Positions 7,835 through 16,097 of a stretch of DNA of 64,000 nucleotides are shown piece after piece. Both the position numbers and the translations under genes were made by a program. This DNA is from Spartobacteria bacterium UBA695. GTDB taxonomy: Bacteria; Verrucomicrobiota; Verrucomicrobiia; Chthoniobacterales; Chthoniobacteraceae. How positions within the stretch are numbered: the stretch's first letter is position 1; each line of letters begins with the position of its first letter. The notes under the pieces were generated by a model. It made no database searches. It had not been told where the DNA came from and saw only the letters and a list, made by a program, of their open reading frames with translations. The stretch spans positions 62,001 to 126,000 of the forward strand of contig DBMP01000017.1 in NCBI GenBank assembly GCA_002298145.1, read 5' to 3'.

Positions 7835-8176
7835 AGGGCTCTGAAATTAAGAAGAAATTTTTCCCCGCGATACCGCCGGTTGTCGGCGAGGCTAGGGTGT
7901 ATGGGACTCGTAAGGGCCTGGCGAGTAGAGGAAATCGGTGCGCGCAACCGTGCTATGCGAGCATGGGCTGTCGCGCTGCTACTCTTTCCGAATTGTTACT
8001 ACAGCGTTGCATTTAATGAGCGATGGAGTATTTTCGGCGGCGTCCACCTATATGCTAGGTAGGATATGGCAGGATCATGCCCTCCCAGGCTCGATTCGTC
8101 AAAAACTTTTTTCGAAAAATAATTATTTGACCCAGTCACGATATATCGCGAACCTTTTTGAAAGACCTTCTCTTTT
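7835..8176. promoter_or_regulatory. Divergent exbB/padR control region
   Basis: A 342-base region between divergent exbB and padR. No gene is seen. It contains element A (8040-8151), whose blocks recur at 18993-19104, including the palindrome TCACGATATATCGCGA at 8136-8151, a TTCGTCAAA/TTTGACGAA block near 8095-8103 and a CCTA..TAGG hairpin at 8047-8059. The palindrome lies 26 bases before the padR start, a place where a repressor could autoregulate, while also facing exbB. Two TTGAC-like hexamers occur, one per strand, but no clear -10 box could be fixed by eye. Confidence 0.55.
8136..8151. promoter_or_regulatory. Candidate operator (palindrome, copy 1)
   Basis: TCACGATATATCGCGA is an inverted repeat with a perfect CGATATATCG core. 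A near-identical copy (one base different) lies at 19089-19104 upstream of the TonB-dependent receptor. The closest regulator gene is padR, starting 26 bases away. PadR as the binder is inference. Confidence 0.5.
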
Positions 8177-8680
8177 ATGGACGACCTACTGAAACGACGG
8201 AATTCGGGCCTCAAAGCCAAGCGGGGCGAAGTGCGTTTTGTTCTTTTGGATGCACTGCGCGGGGAGCCGAAATACGGCTACGATGTGATCAAGGCGCTGG
8301 AGGAACGCTCCGCAGGCCAGTATATTCCGAGTCCAGGGGCGGTTTACCCCACGCTGCAATACTTGGTGGACCTAGGGTGGGTGACGGCGACGTTTGAGAA
8401 TGGGAGGCGCAACTACCGGCTTTCGGAGTCCGGCGAGGCGGAGCTGATTGAGCGCGCGGAGGATATCGAGGCGTTCTGGAACCGCTTCAAGGTGCCCGTG
8501 CAGACGGCGGCCAGCGAGGCCGAGACGGGCTTCGTGGAGGAAGACCTGGAGCATCTCGGGCGAACGGTCTGGAATGGGGTCCGCCATTTTTCGGATGAGG
8601 GCGATATGGAGGGCGTCCGGCGCATCCGGGCCGCCATTGAGAATTGTCGCAACGAAATCCGGAGGATCATCACGGGCTGA
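8177..8680 (+). CDS. PadR-family transcriptional regulator
   Basis: A 167-aa PadR regulator. The N-terminal winged helix shows the family pattern: Arg-Gly-Glu-Val-Arg-Phe-Val-Leu-Leu, then Pro-Lys-Tyr-Gly-Tyr-Asp-Val-Ile, then the Ser-Pro-Gly-Ala-Val-Tyr-Pro-Thr-Leu-Gln-Tyr-Leu helix, and a Gly-Arg-Arg-Asn-Tyr wing. The C-terminal part is helical and would dimerise. PadR proteins usually repress a neighbouring efflux or stress gene and respond to a ligand. It lies 39 bases upstream of two ABC exporter half-genes on the same strand and is divergent from exbB. The palindrome at 8136-8151 is a plausible operator. Confidence 0.9.
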   Translation: MDDLLKRRNSGLKAKRGEVRFVLLDALRGEPKYGYDVIKALEERSAGQYIPSPGAVYPTLQYLVDLGWVTATFENGRRNYRLSESGEAELIERAEDIEAFWNRFKVPVQTAASEAETGFVEEDLEHLGRTVWNGVRHFSDEGDMEGVRRIRAAIENCRNEIRRIITG

Positions 8681-8719
8681 AGATGTAAATTATCGAGTAA
8701 TACTTCGCTCCAAAAGAAT

Positions 8720-10471
8720 ATGAAGCGCGAGATCCAAAGCCTGAGCCGGTTTATGAAGCCGTACCGCCGCTGGGCGATGGCGGCTCCGGTGCTGATGGCC
8801 CTGGAGGTCACCTTCGATCTGATGCAGCCGCGCATGGTGCAGCATGTGATCGACAAGGGCATCACGCCGATGAATATGAGCGTGGTGGTGCACACCGGGC
8901 TCGCGATGATCGGGTGTGCGCTTCTGGCGATGTGTTGCGGGACGGGGTGCAGCGTGTTTGCGGTGCTCACGGCCCAGGGCTTTGGGGCGGATTTGCGCGG
9001 GGCGCTCTTTCGGAAAGTGCAGACGCTCTCGTTTGCGAACCTGGACCGGATCGAAACGGGCAGCCTCATTACGCGGCTCACGGGGGATGTCAACCAGGTG
9101 CAGGAGATCGTCATGACGATGATGCGGATGATGGTGCGCGCTCCGCTCACGCTCCTGGGCAGCGTGATCATGGGGGTGCTCACCAGCGTCCGACTGTCGG
9201 TGCTTTATCTCCTACTCATTCCGATGGTGGTCGTTGTGCTCGCCTCGATCATGACGCGGATCTATCCGCGGTTTACGCGGGTGCAGCAGGGGCTGGATGC
9301 GGTCAATACGGTGCTCCAGGAGAACCTGGCCGGGGTAAGGGTAGTCAAGGCGTTTGCGCGGGCGGTGCATGAGTCGGCGCGGTTCGGACGGGCGAACGAG
9401 GAGCTGATGCAAAAGAACATCGCGGCGGTACGACTCAGTACGCTGACCGGGCCCGCGATGATGCTGATTTTGAACACCTCCATCGTGGCGGCGGTGTGGC
9501 TCGGGGGTGTGCACGTGAGCGCGGGCGGGCTGCGGGTCGGCCAGGTGATCGCGTTTATCAATTACCTGGGGCAGACGCTCTTTTCGCTCCAGACGGTGAG
9601 CATGGTGGTGGTGCGGGTGTCGCGGGCGCAGGCTTCGGCGGCGCGGGTGATCGAGGTGCTGGAGAGCGAACCGGCCTTGAAGGAGCCGCCGATGCCGGTG
9701 GAGCGGGGGGCGTCGCGGGGGCGTCTGGTGTTTGAGGACGTGAGCTTCAGCTACCAGGGCCAGGCGCAGCAACCGGCGCTGCGTCATATCAGCTTCGTGG
9801 CGGAGCCGGGGCAGACGGTTGCGATTTTAGGTGCGACGGGATCGGGGAAATCGACCATCGCCGCTTTGGCCGCCCGGTTCTACGACCCCACCGAGGGGCG
9901 CGTTACGCTCGACGGCGTGGATCTGCGCGATCTCGGGACCGGGGAGCTGCGCCGGGCTGTTGGTATCGCGCTCCAGGAATCTATTCTGTTCCGGGGGACG
10001 ATCCGAGATAATATCAAGTATGGCCGTCCTGGGGCCGGGGAGGATGAAGTTCTTGCGGCTGCCCGCGCGGCCCAGGCGGATGACTATATCCGGGCGCTGC
10101 CGGAGGGATACGATAGTGTGGTGGGCCAGCGCGGCGTGAATCTTTCGGGCGGGCAGAAGCAGCGCCTGGCTATTGCGCGGGCACTGTTGCCGCAGCCGGG
10201 CATCCTGATTCTCGACGATAGCACGAGCGCGGTCGATGTGCAGACTGAGGCCCGCATCCAGGAGGCGCTCTCGCAAAACGCCCGCGCGCAGACGCGCCTT
10301 ATCGTTGCCCAGCGGGTTGCGGCGGTGCTCAAGGCACACAAAATTTTGGTCCTGGACGACGGGGCCATCGTTGCCGAGGGAACCCACCAGGAACTGCTGG
10401 AGAGCAGCCCGGTGTACCCGGAAATTTATGAATCGCAGATGCAGAACGGAGTGCTAAGCCATGCAAACTAG
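8720..10471 (+). CDS. ABC exporter half-transporter with degenerate ATPase site
   Basis: A 583-aa fused permease-ATPase. Residues 1-310 hold the six-helix exporter domain and the rest is the nucleotide-binding domain: Walker A GATGSGKST near 372, signature Leu-Ser-Gly-Gly-Gln near 475, Walker B near 496. The catalytic Glu after Walker B is Asp (LILDDSTS) and the switch His is Gln (VAQR), whereas its partner gene has DEATS and AHR. This is the pattern of asymmetric heterodimeric exporters (TM287/288, LmrCD), where one site binds but hardly hydrolyses ATP. It overlaps the next gene by 11 bases. The pair probably exports a lipid, drug or peptide under PadR control; substrate unknown. Confidence 0.9.
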   Translation: MKREIQSLSRFMKPYRRWAMAAPVLMALEVTFDLMQPRMVQHVIDKGITPMNMSVVVHTGLAMIGCALLAMCCGTGCSVFAVLTAQGFGADLRGALFRKVQTLSFANLDRIETGSLITRLTGDVNQVQEIVMTMMRMMVRAPLTLLGSVIMGVLTSVRLSVLYLLLIPMVVVVLASIMTRIYPRFTRVQQGLDAVNTVLQENLAGVRVVKAFARAVHESARFGRANEELMQKNIAAVRLSTLTGPAMMLILNTSIVAAVWLGGVHVSAGGLRVGQVIAFINYLGQTLFSLQTVSMVVVRVSRAQASAARVIEVLESEPALKEPPMPVERGASRGRLVFEDVSFSYQGQAQQPALRHISFVAEPGQTVAILGATGSGKSTIAALAARFYDPTEGRVTLDGVDLRDLGTGELRRAVGIALQESILFRGTIRDNIKYGRPGAGEDEVLAAARAAQADDYIRALPEGYDSVVGQRGVNLSGGQKQRLAIARALLPQPGILILDDSTSAVDVQTEARIQEALSQNARAQTRLIVAQRVAAVLKAHKILVLDDGAIVAEGTHQELLESSPVYPEIYESQMQNGVLSHAN

Positions 10472-12350
10472 AGCGCCGAGGATCGAACGTACCCTGCGTC
10501 TGCCGGGACCTGGAGGCCCTGCGGCCCGCCCGTCCGGGGCGACCGAACGGGCCCGGGATACCCGGCGGACTCTGGCGCGGCTGGGGTATTATCTCAAGCG
10601 GCAGAAAGGGTCGCTCATTCTGACATCGTTCTTGGTCGCGCTGACTTCCGGTCTCGACCTGATGGGGCCGCTGTTGCTCGGGCGGGCCGTGGATCACCAC
10701 ATCATCCCTCGCCGGTTGGATGGGCTCTGGCGCATCGCGGGCCTGATGCTGCTGGTCTATGCTTCCAGCTCGTTTTTTAACTGGCTGCAAAACTACGTGA
10801 TGAACGGGGCCTCGCAGCGGGCCGTGCGCGATATTCGCACCGATCTTTTCGCCAAGTTGCAACACCTGCCGCTGCAATTCTTTGACCAACGCGTCCACGG
10901 TGAGCTGATGAGCCGGTTGACGAATGATGTGGAGAATATCAACCAGGTTTTCAGCGGCGGGGTGACGCAGATCGCCTCCGGCACACTCAGTACGCTGTGC
11001 ATTGGCATCACGATGTTCGTCCTTAACCCGTACCTGGCCCCGGTGAGTCTTATTACGGTGGTGACGTTGACGATTGTGGTCAACCGATGGCTGAGCCGCC
11101 GGGCGCGCGAGGCGTTTCGGATTCAATCGGCGGCGCTCGGGCGGCTCTACGGGTTTATTGAGGAGACTATTGGCGGCCAGCACGTGGTGAAGGCCTACAA
11201 CCAGGAGCGCGCGGTCATCGGGCAGTTCGACGCCGCCAACCGCGAGTGGCAGCACGGCGGCATCCGGGCGCAGATTTTCAGCGGCTTCGGTGGGCCCCTC
11301 ATGAATGTGATCAACAACTGCGGCCTGGCGATCGTAGCCGGGGTGGGGGGCGTGATGGCGGTTTGGGGAATGGCCACGGTGGGGACGATTGCGACGTTCG
11401 TTAACTATACGCGGCAGTTTGGGCGGCCGCTGCATGAGATCGCCAACCTCTACGGCGTGCTCCAGGCCGCGCTGGCCGGGGCGGAGCGGGTGTTTGAGAT
11501 TATCGACGAAGCGCCGGAGAAGGATGCGCCCGCGGTGAGCGAGGCCGGGGCGATCGAGGGCGAGGTGGTCTTTGAGGACGTGAGCTTTTCTTACCGGGCG
11601 GGCACTCCCGTGCTGCGCGGGGTAGACCTCTGCGCGCGGCCAGGCGAAACCATCGCGCTCATCGGGCCGACGGGCGCGGGCAAGACGACGATCATCAATC
11701 TGCTGACCCGTTTTTACGAAATCGAGCATGGCCGGATCTCCATTGACGGTCGCGATATCCGGGACTTCCCGAAAGCGACCCTGCGGCGGCAGCTCGGGAT
11801 CGTGCTCCAGGATACGTTCCTATTTACCGGAACGATACGAGATAATATCAGATACGGAAAGTTGGACGCTACTGCCGAGGAGATCGATGCGGCGGTCCGG
11901 CTGGCTAATGCTGACCACTTCATTGAGCGCCTACCTCTCGGGCTTGATACGCTGCTCACCGAGCGCGGCGGCAACCTGAGCCAGGGGCAGCGCCAGTTAC
12001 TGGCCATCGCCCGAGCCATTCTGGCCAATCCGCGCATCCTTATCTTGGACGAGGCCACCAGCAGCGTGGATACGCGCACCGAGCGCCACATTCAGGAAGC
12101 GATGCTGCGGCTGATGCACGGCCGGACGAGCTTCGTTATTGCCCATCGCTTGAGCACGGTTCGCGGTGCGGATCAAATCCTCGTCATTGACCGGGGGGAG
12201 ATCGTCGAGCGCGGAACGCACGAGGAGTTGCTGTTGCGAAACGGGCTGTACAGCCGCCTCTATTTGAGCCAGTGGAACGCTGTCGCCGGTTTGCCGGATT
12301 CATCGGAGCCGGGCGGAGAGGCCGACGATCTCGCGTTGGCGGCGGGGTAG
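10461..12350 (+). CDS. ABC exporter half-transporter with consensus ATPase site
   Basis: A 629-aa fused permease-ATPase and partner of the preceding gene. An N-terminal cytosolic extension of about 45 residues precedes six membrane helices. The ATPase domain has Walker A GPTGAGKTT near 402, the signature as Leu-Ser-Gln-Gly-Gln (the SQGQ variant), Walker B with catalytic Glu (LILDEATSS) near 527 and switch His (AHR) near 560. It supplies the canonical catalytic residues missing in the first half. The start lies inside the end of the previous gene, so translation is coupled. It ends 4 bases before the convergent ssuB-like gene. Confidence 0.9.
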   Translation: MQTRAPRIERTLRLPGPGGPAARPSGATERARDTRRTLARLGYYLKRQKGSLILTSFLVALTSGLDLMGPLLLGRAVDHHIIPRRLDGLWRIAGLMLLVYASSSFFNWLQNYVMNGASQRAVRDIRTDLFAKLQHLPLQFFDQRVHGELMSRLTNDVENINQVFSGGVTQIASGTLSTLCIGITMFVLNPYLAPVSLITVVTLTIVVNRWLSRRAREAFRIQSAALGRLYGFIEETIGGQHVVKAYNQERAVIGQFDAANREWQHGGIRAQIFSGFGGPLMNVINNCGLAIVAGVGGVMAVWGMATVGTIATFVNYTRQFGRPLHEIANLYGVLQAALAGAERVFEIIDEAPEKDAPAVSEAGAIEGEVVFEDVSFSYRAGTPVLRGVDLCARPGETIALIGPTGAGKTTIINLLTRFYEIEHGRISIDGRDIRDFPKATLRRQLGIVLQDTFLFTGTIRDNIRYGKLDATAEEIDAAVRLANADHFIERLPLGLDTLLTERGGNLSQGQRQLLAIARAILANPRILILDEATSSVDTRTERHIQEAMLRLMHGRTSFVIAHRLSTVRGADQILVIDRGEIVERGTHEELLLRNGLYSRLYLSQWNAVAGLPDSSEPGGEADDLALAAG

Positions 12351-12354
12351 GGCG

Positions 12355-13116
12355 CTAGATTTCCCAGCTGAAGTACTGCTTGGCCTGGGATTGGAAGTGG
12401 GCCAGGATCTGGTTCTTGATGACTAGGAAATCGTGGCTCTTGTTGTCGCGGGGGCGGGGGAGGGCAATCGGGATGATTTCTTTAATCTCGCCGGGACGGC
12501 TCGACATGACGACTACGCGGTCGCTGAGCTGGATGGCCTCGTCGATGTCGTGCGTGACCATTACCATGGTCGTTTTTTCCTCCTGCCAGATCCGCTCCAA
12601 CTCGCGCTGCATATGGATGCGCGTGAGGGCGTCGAGCGCTCCAAGCGGTTCGTCGAGCAGCAGGACATCCGGGGCCGCCACCAGGGCGCGGGCGAACGCG
12701 GCGCGTTGAGCCATGCCGCCGGAGAGTTGCTTGGGCGAGACGCGCTCAAAGCCTTTGAGCCCGACGAGTTCGAGATGTTTCTGGACGGTGCCGCTGGCGT
12801 GCTTGCGCTGTTGATCGCCGAGCGCGAGGGAGACGTTGCGCTCCACGCTCAGCCACGGGAAAAGGCGCGGCTCCTGGAAGACGATGCCACGCTTCCGGCT
12901 CGGGCCCTTGATCTTTTCGCCGCCAAGGAAAATGCCGCCGTCGTATTCTTCGTCCAGGCCGACGATCAGGCGCAGCAGCGTGGTCTTGCCGCAGCCGCTC
13001 ATCCCCACCAGGGAGACGAATTCGCCCGGCGCTACCTTGAGCGAAATATCCTTGAGGATCTGCACCTCTTTCGAGTCGATCCAAAAACTTTTGTTTACGT
13101 TTCGAATTTCCAACAT
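12355..13116 (-). CDS. ssuB: ABC transporter ATPase, SsuB/TauB type
   Basis: A 253-aa importer ATPase of the nitrate/sulfonate/taurine family. Walker A is GMSGCGKTT (about residues 38-46), followed by the Q-loop FQEPRLFPW typical of SsuB/TauB/NrtD, signature Leu-Ser-Gly-Gly-Met, and Walker B LLLDEPLGALD with the THD His loop. It energises uptake through the adjacent permease (15 bases upstream) and two binding proteins. The final gene of a five-gene operon headed by a TonB-dependent receptor. Family is clear; the exact organosulfur substrate is inferred from the nearby nitrogenase-like operon. Confidence 0.85.
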   Translation of the reverse strand: MLEIRNVNKSFWIDSKEVQILKDISLKVAPGEFVSLVGMSGCGKTTLLRLIVGLDEEYDGGIFLGGEKIKGPSRKRGIVFQEPRLFPWLSVERNVSLALGDQQRKHASGTVQKHLELVGLKGFERVSPKQLSGGMAQRAAFARALVAAPDVLLLDEPLGALDALTRIHMQRELERIWQEEKTTMVMVTHDIDEAIQLSDRVVVMSSRPGEIKEIIPIALPRPRDNKSHDFLVIKNQILAHFQSQAKQYFSWEI

Positions 13117-13131
13117 TGCGATAAGCTCCGG

Positions 13132-13962
13132 TTACTTAACGGTCATTTGCCAGCGGATGATGGCGGCTTCGATTTTTTTGATCAGTACGTCGATAAAAAA
13201 TCCGACGATGCCGATGACGATGATGCCGACCATGACGATGTCCGTGCGGAACATGTCGCGGGTCGCTGTCATCATCTGGCCGATGCCGGAGTTGGCGCTG
13301 ATCATCTCGGCGCCGACGACCATCATCCACGAAAGGCTCATGCTGAGGCGCACGCCGGTGACGATGGAGGGGAGCGCGGAGGGGATGATGATCAAAAACA
13401 GAAGGCGCGCTTTGTTGAGCTGATAAACTTTGCCAACTTCCAGGTATTCCTTCGATACGCCGCGGATGCCGCTGGCGGTGTTGAGCATGGTCGGGAAGAA
13501 CGCGCCGATGGCGATGAAAACGACCTTGGAGAGCTCGCCGATGCCGAACCAGAGGATGATGAGCGGCATCCACCCGAGCAGCGGTACCTGGCGCACGGTT
13601 CGCAGGAGCGGGGAGAGAAATTCGTCGGCGCCTTTGGAAACGCCGGTCAAGACTCCGATGAAAAACCCGAGCGATGAGCCGACCAGGAAGCCTTTGGCCA
13701 CGCGGCTCAGGCTTACGAGGAGGTTATCCACGAGGATGTCGGTTTTGATGAGATCGATGGCCGATTCGACGACCTTCCCCGGCGGGACGAGCAGGGAATC
13801 GGGTGCGATATGGGCGTCGCCAACGACCTTCCAAATGAGCAGCAGGAGCAGCGGCCCGGCAAAGGTTTTCCATCGGGCCAGGAGCTTCCGGCCCGGGGCG
13901 TTGATCTTGATGGCCGGGCCGGTTTGGGCCAGGGGGGGATTGGCGGTCTGGGTAATACTCAT
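13132..13962 (-). CDS. ssuC: ABC transporter permease, SsuC/TauC type
   Basis: A 276-aa inner-membrane permease of the BPD_transp_1 class with about six hydrophobic helices. The cytoplasmic EAA-like loop, containing Gly-Val-Arg-Leu-Ser-Met-Ser-Leu-Ser-Trp-Met-Met-Val-Val and a preceding Leu-Pro-Ser-Ile segment, matches SsuC/TauC. The Pro-Leu-Leu-Gly-Trp-Met-Pro-Leu and Trp-Phe-Gly-Ile-Gly-Glu segments are also family hallmarks. It sits between the second binding-protein gene (10 bases) and the ATPase (15 bases). Confidence 0.86.
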   Translation of the reverse strand: MSITQTANPPLAQTGPAIKINAPGRKLLARWKTFAGPLLLLLIWKVVGDAHIAPDSLLVPPGKVVESAIDLIKTDILVDNLLVSLSRVAKGFLVGSSLGFFIGVLTGVSKGADEFLSPLLRTVRQVPLLGWMPLIILWFGIGELSKVVFIAIGAFFPTMLNTASGIRGVSKEYLEVGKVYQLNKARLLFLIIIPSALPSIVTGVRLSMSLSWMMVVGAEMISANSGIGQMMTATRDMFRTDIVMVGIIVIGIVGFFIDVLIKKIEAAIIRWQMTVK

Positions 13963-13972
13963 GATGTTGGGG

Positions 13973-14989
13973 CTAGTGCCAGCCGATTTCGGCTAGGGCT
14001 TGTTCGAGCAGTTCCCGGTTGATCCATGTTTCCACGTCGAATTCCTTTTGGATGAGGCCCGTTTGTTTGGCGAGGCTGATGGCGTTTTTGTAATGGTTGA
14101 TGAACGCTTCGTCGAAACGCGGGTTGTAAAGCTGTGTGAGCGTCAGGCCGGATTGCGTTTCCTGGACCAGAGCGATATCCGTGCCCGCGCGGGCGTCGAG
14201 CTGCTGGGCCTCGTCGCGGTGGCTTTCGTCCGATCTCCACTGGGCCGCGAGGAGAAAGCGTTTCAAGAAACGCTTGGTGATGTCGGGGTATTTTTTCAGG
14301 AACGCTTCCTGGACCAGGAGCGCGTTGGTGCCTTTCCAGTCTTCGGGTTCCTGCTTGTTGTTGTAGAGGATCCGGATCTTTCCGCCTTCGGCCAGTTTGG
14401 TCAAGGTGGCGGGGCCAACGAAGGCATCGAGATCGCCCGTGGCGACGGCGCTCTGGCCCTCGGCGGAGCGTACGTTGACGAGTTTGACGTTCCGCTCGGT
14501 GAGGCCGAGGGACTCCAGCTTGCGTACGAAGGCGAGGTGAAAATACGTTCCCTTGGCGATGCCGACGTGTTTGCCTTTGAGGTCTTCGATTTTCTGCGCG
14601 GGCGAGTTGGCGGGAACGGCGATGTAGGTTAGGTTGCCTCGGTAGCCCGCGGCGAGCATTACGGTTTTTACGCCAACGGATTTTCCGATGATCGTGGGCA
14701 GGTCGCCGTAGTCGGAGAAGTCGATGCTGTTATTGGCCAGCGCTTCGTTGATGGCCGGGCCCGCGGGGAAAAGCGTCCACTCGATTTTGATGCCCTCGGC
14801 TTTGAATTCCTCCTCGAGGGATTTCTGCGCCTGCATGACGGCGAAGTTGCCGGTGCCAAAGGATTTCCCGAAGCCGCCGCCGAGCGCGCCGATGCGAAGG
14901 GTTTTAGGGGCGTCCGTGGCGAATGCGGCGCTGGTTGTGAGCCAGCTCGTGAGCAAGCTTAGGGCGAGGGCGGTAAAGCGATGTTTCAT
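13973..14989 (-). CDS. Aliphatic sulfonate-type substrate-binding protein (second copy)
   Basis: A 338-aa periplasmic binding protein of the SsuA/NrtA-like NMT1 family. ATG 14989 (MKHRFTAL) overlaps the upstream stop by four bases (ATGA) and gives a good signal peptide ending near Ala-Phe-Ala. The mature protein opens with Thr-Leu-Arg-Ile-Gly and has the family middle segment Lys-Gly-Lys-His-Val-Gly-Ile-Ala-Lys-Gly-Thr-Tyr. It is clearly paralogous to the gene just upstream, sharing the Phe-Gly-Lys N-terminal region, the Arg-Asn-Val-Lys-Leu-Val-Asn-Val-Arg segment and the C-terminal Tyr-Asn-Pro-Arg-Phe-Asp-Glu-Ala-Phe stretch. The pair may widen the substrate range of one permease. Confidence 0.82.
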   Translation of the reverse strand: MKHRFTALALSLLTSWLTTSAAFATDAPKTLRIGALGGGFGKSFGTGNFAVMQAQKSLEEEFKAEGIKIEWTLFPAGPAINEALANNSIDFSDYGDLPTIIGKSVGVKTVMLAAGYRGNLTYIAVPANSPAQKIEDLKGKHVGIAKGTYFHLAFVRKLESLGLTERNVKLVNVRSAEGQSAVATGDLDAFVGPATLTKLAEGGKIRILYNNKQEPEDWKGTNALLVQEAFLKKYPDITKRFLKRFLLAAQWRSDESHRDEAQQLDARAGTDIALVQETQSGLTLTQLYNPRFDEAFINHYKNAISLAKQTGLIQKEFDVETWINRELLEQALAEIGWH

Positions 14990-16014
14990 AGCTGATGGTC
15001 CCATCTGATTTCGTTAAGGGTGTTTTCGAGGAAGGCGCGGTCGATCCATTTTTCGAGGTCGATGTTGGTGGTGATCCACCCGTTGCCGTGGGCGTAGTCG
15101 ATCGCGTTTTGATAGTGTTTGACGAAAGCTTCGTCGAAGCGCGGGTTGTAGAGTTCCTTAAGCGGGATGCCTGAGTGGACTTCGGCAATGACTTCCACGG
15201 GGGTTCCCGCGCGGGCGTCCATTTGCTGCGCTGTCTGGCGGTTGGCTTCGTTCGAACGCCAGCGCACGCCCTCCAGGTAACGCTTGAGGAAGCGCCGGGC
15301 GATCTCTGGGTAGGCGTTGAGGAAGGGCTCGGAGACGAGCAGGATATTCATGCCTCGCCAGTCGGCGGGTTCGTCTTTGCTGGTGTAGATGATGCGGGCC
15401 GTCCCTTCGTTGCGCAGGATGAGCAGGTTCGCGGCGCCGACGTAGGCGTCGATGCGGCCGCTGGCGATGGCGTTCTGGCCGTCGGCGGGACGGACATTGA
15501 CGAGTCTGAAATCTTTTTCCGCGAGCCCGAGGTTTTCGAGCTTTCGCGCAAAGATCAGGCGCATGTAGCCGGCCATGTAGACGCCGACGTTTTTGCCCTT
15601 GAGGTCCTCGATTTTCTGCACGGAGGATTTGACGGGAACGGCGATGTAGATGTTGCTATCGCGGCCGGTGACGGCGATGGCTTTGAATTTGACTCCGGCG
15701 GCTTTTCCGATGATGGCGGGAAAATCGCCGTAGGAAGAAATGTCAACGGTGTTGCTTGCAAAGGCGGTGTTGAGCTCGGGGCCGATGCCCGCGAAGAAGT
15801 TCCACTCGATCCGGATGCCGTCGGCTTTGAACTCTTCCTCCAGGAGTTTCTGGTCTTTGAGATAACCGAAGACGCCGGTGGTGTAGGTTTTTCCGAAACC
15901 GGAGCCGCCGAGGCCGATCCGGATGACCTTGGGCTTGTCGCCGGACGCGAATAGAGAGCCGCCCCAAAGGAGGGAAACGCCGAGAAGCAGGCGGGCGAAA
16001 TTTCGGATATTCAT
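14986..16014 (-). CDS. Aliphatic sulfonate-type substrate-binding protein (first copy)
   Basis: A 342-aa SsuA-like periplasmic binding protein. ATG 16014 (MNIRNFARLLLG) is preferred since it begins a clear signal peptide; 22 more upstream codons are open but lack family features. The mature N-terminus reads Val-Ile-Arg-Ile-Gly-Leu-Gly-Gly-Ser-Gly-Phe-Gly-Lys. A Lys-Gly-Lys-Asn-Val-Gly segment and the Val-Arg-Pro-Ala-Asp-Gly-Gln-Asn-Ala turn are typical. It overlaps its paralog by four bases and follows the TonB-dependent receptor by 83 bases, so the outer-membrane receptor, two binding proteins, permease and ATPase form one uptake line. Confidence 0.82.
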   Translation of the reverse strand: MNIRNFARLLLGVSLLWGGSLFASGDKPKVIRIGLGGSGFGKTYTTGVFGYLKDQKLLEEEFKADGIRIEWNFFAGIGPELNTAFASNTVDISSYGDFPAIIGKAAGVKFKAIAVTGRDSNIYIAVPVKSSVQKIEDLKGKNVGVYMAGYMRLIFARKLENLGLAEKDFRLVNVRPADGQNAIASGRIDAYVGAANLLILRNEGTARIIYTSKDEPADWRGMNILLVSEPFLNAYPEIARRFLKRYLEGVRWRSNEANRQTAQQMDARAGTPVEVIAEVHSGIPLKELYNPRFDEAFVKHYQNAIDYAHGNGWITTNIDLEKWIDRAFLENTLNEIRWDHQL

Positions 16015-16097
16015 GAAGGTGACTAGGTAATGCAAGGTCACTCCGCAGTCGCTGCGGCTGCGGAGTGACACATGGCCCAAGAACAGTTTTCTTTTTT

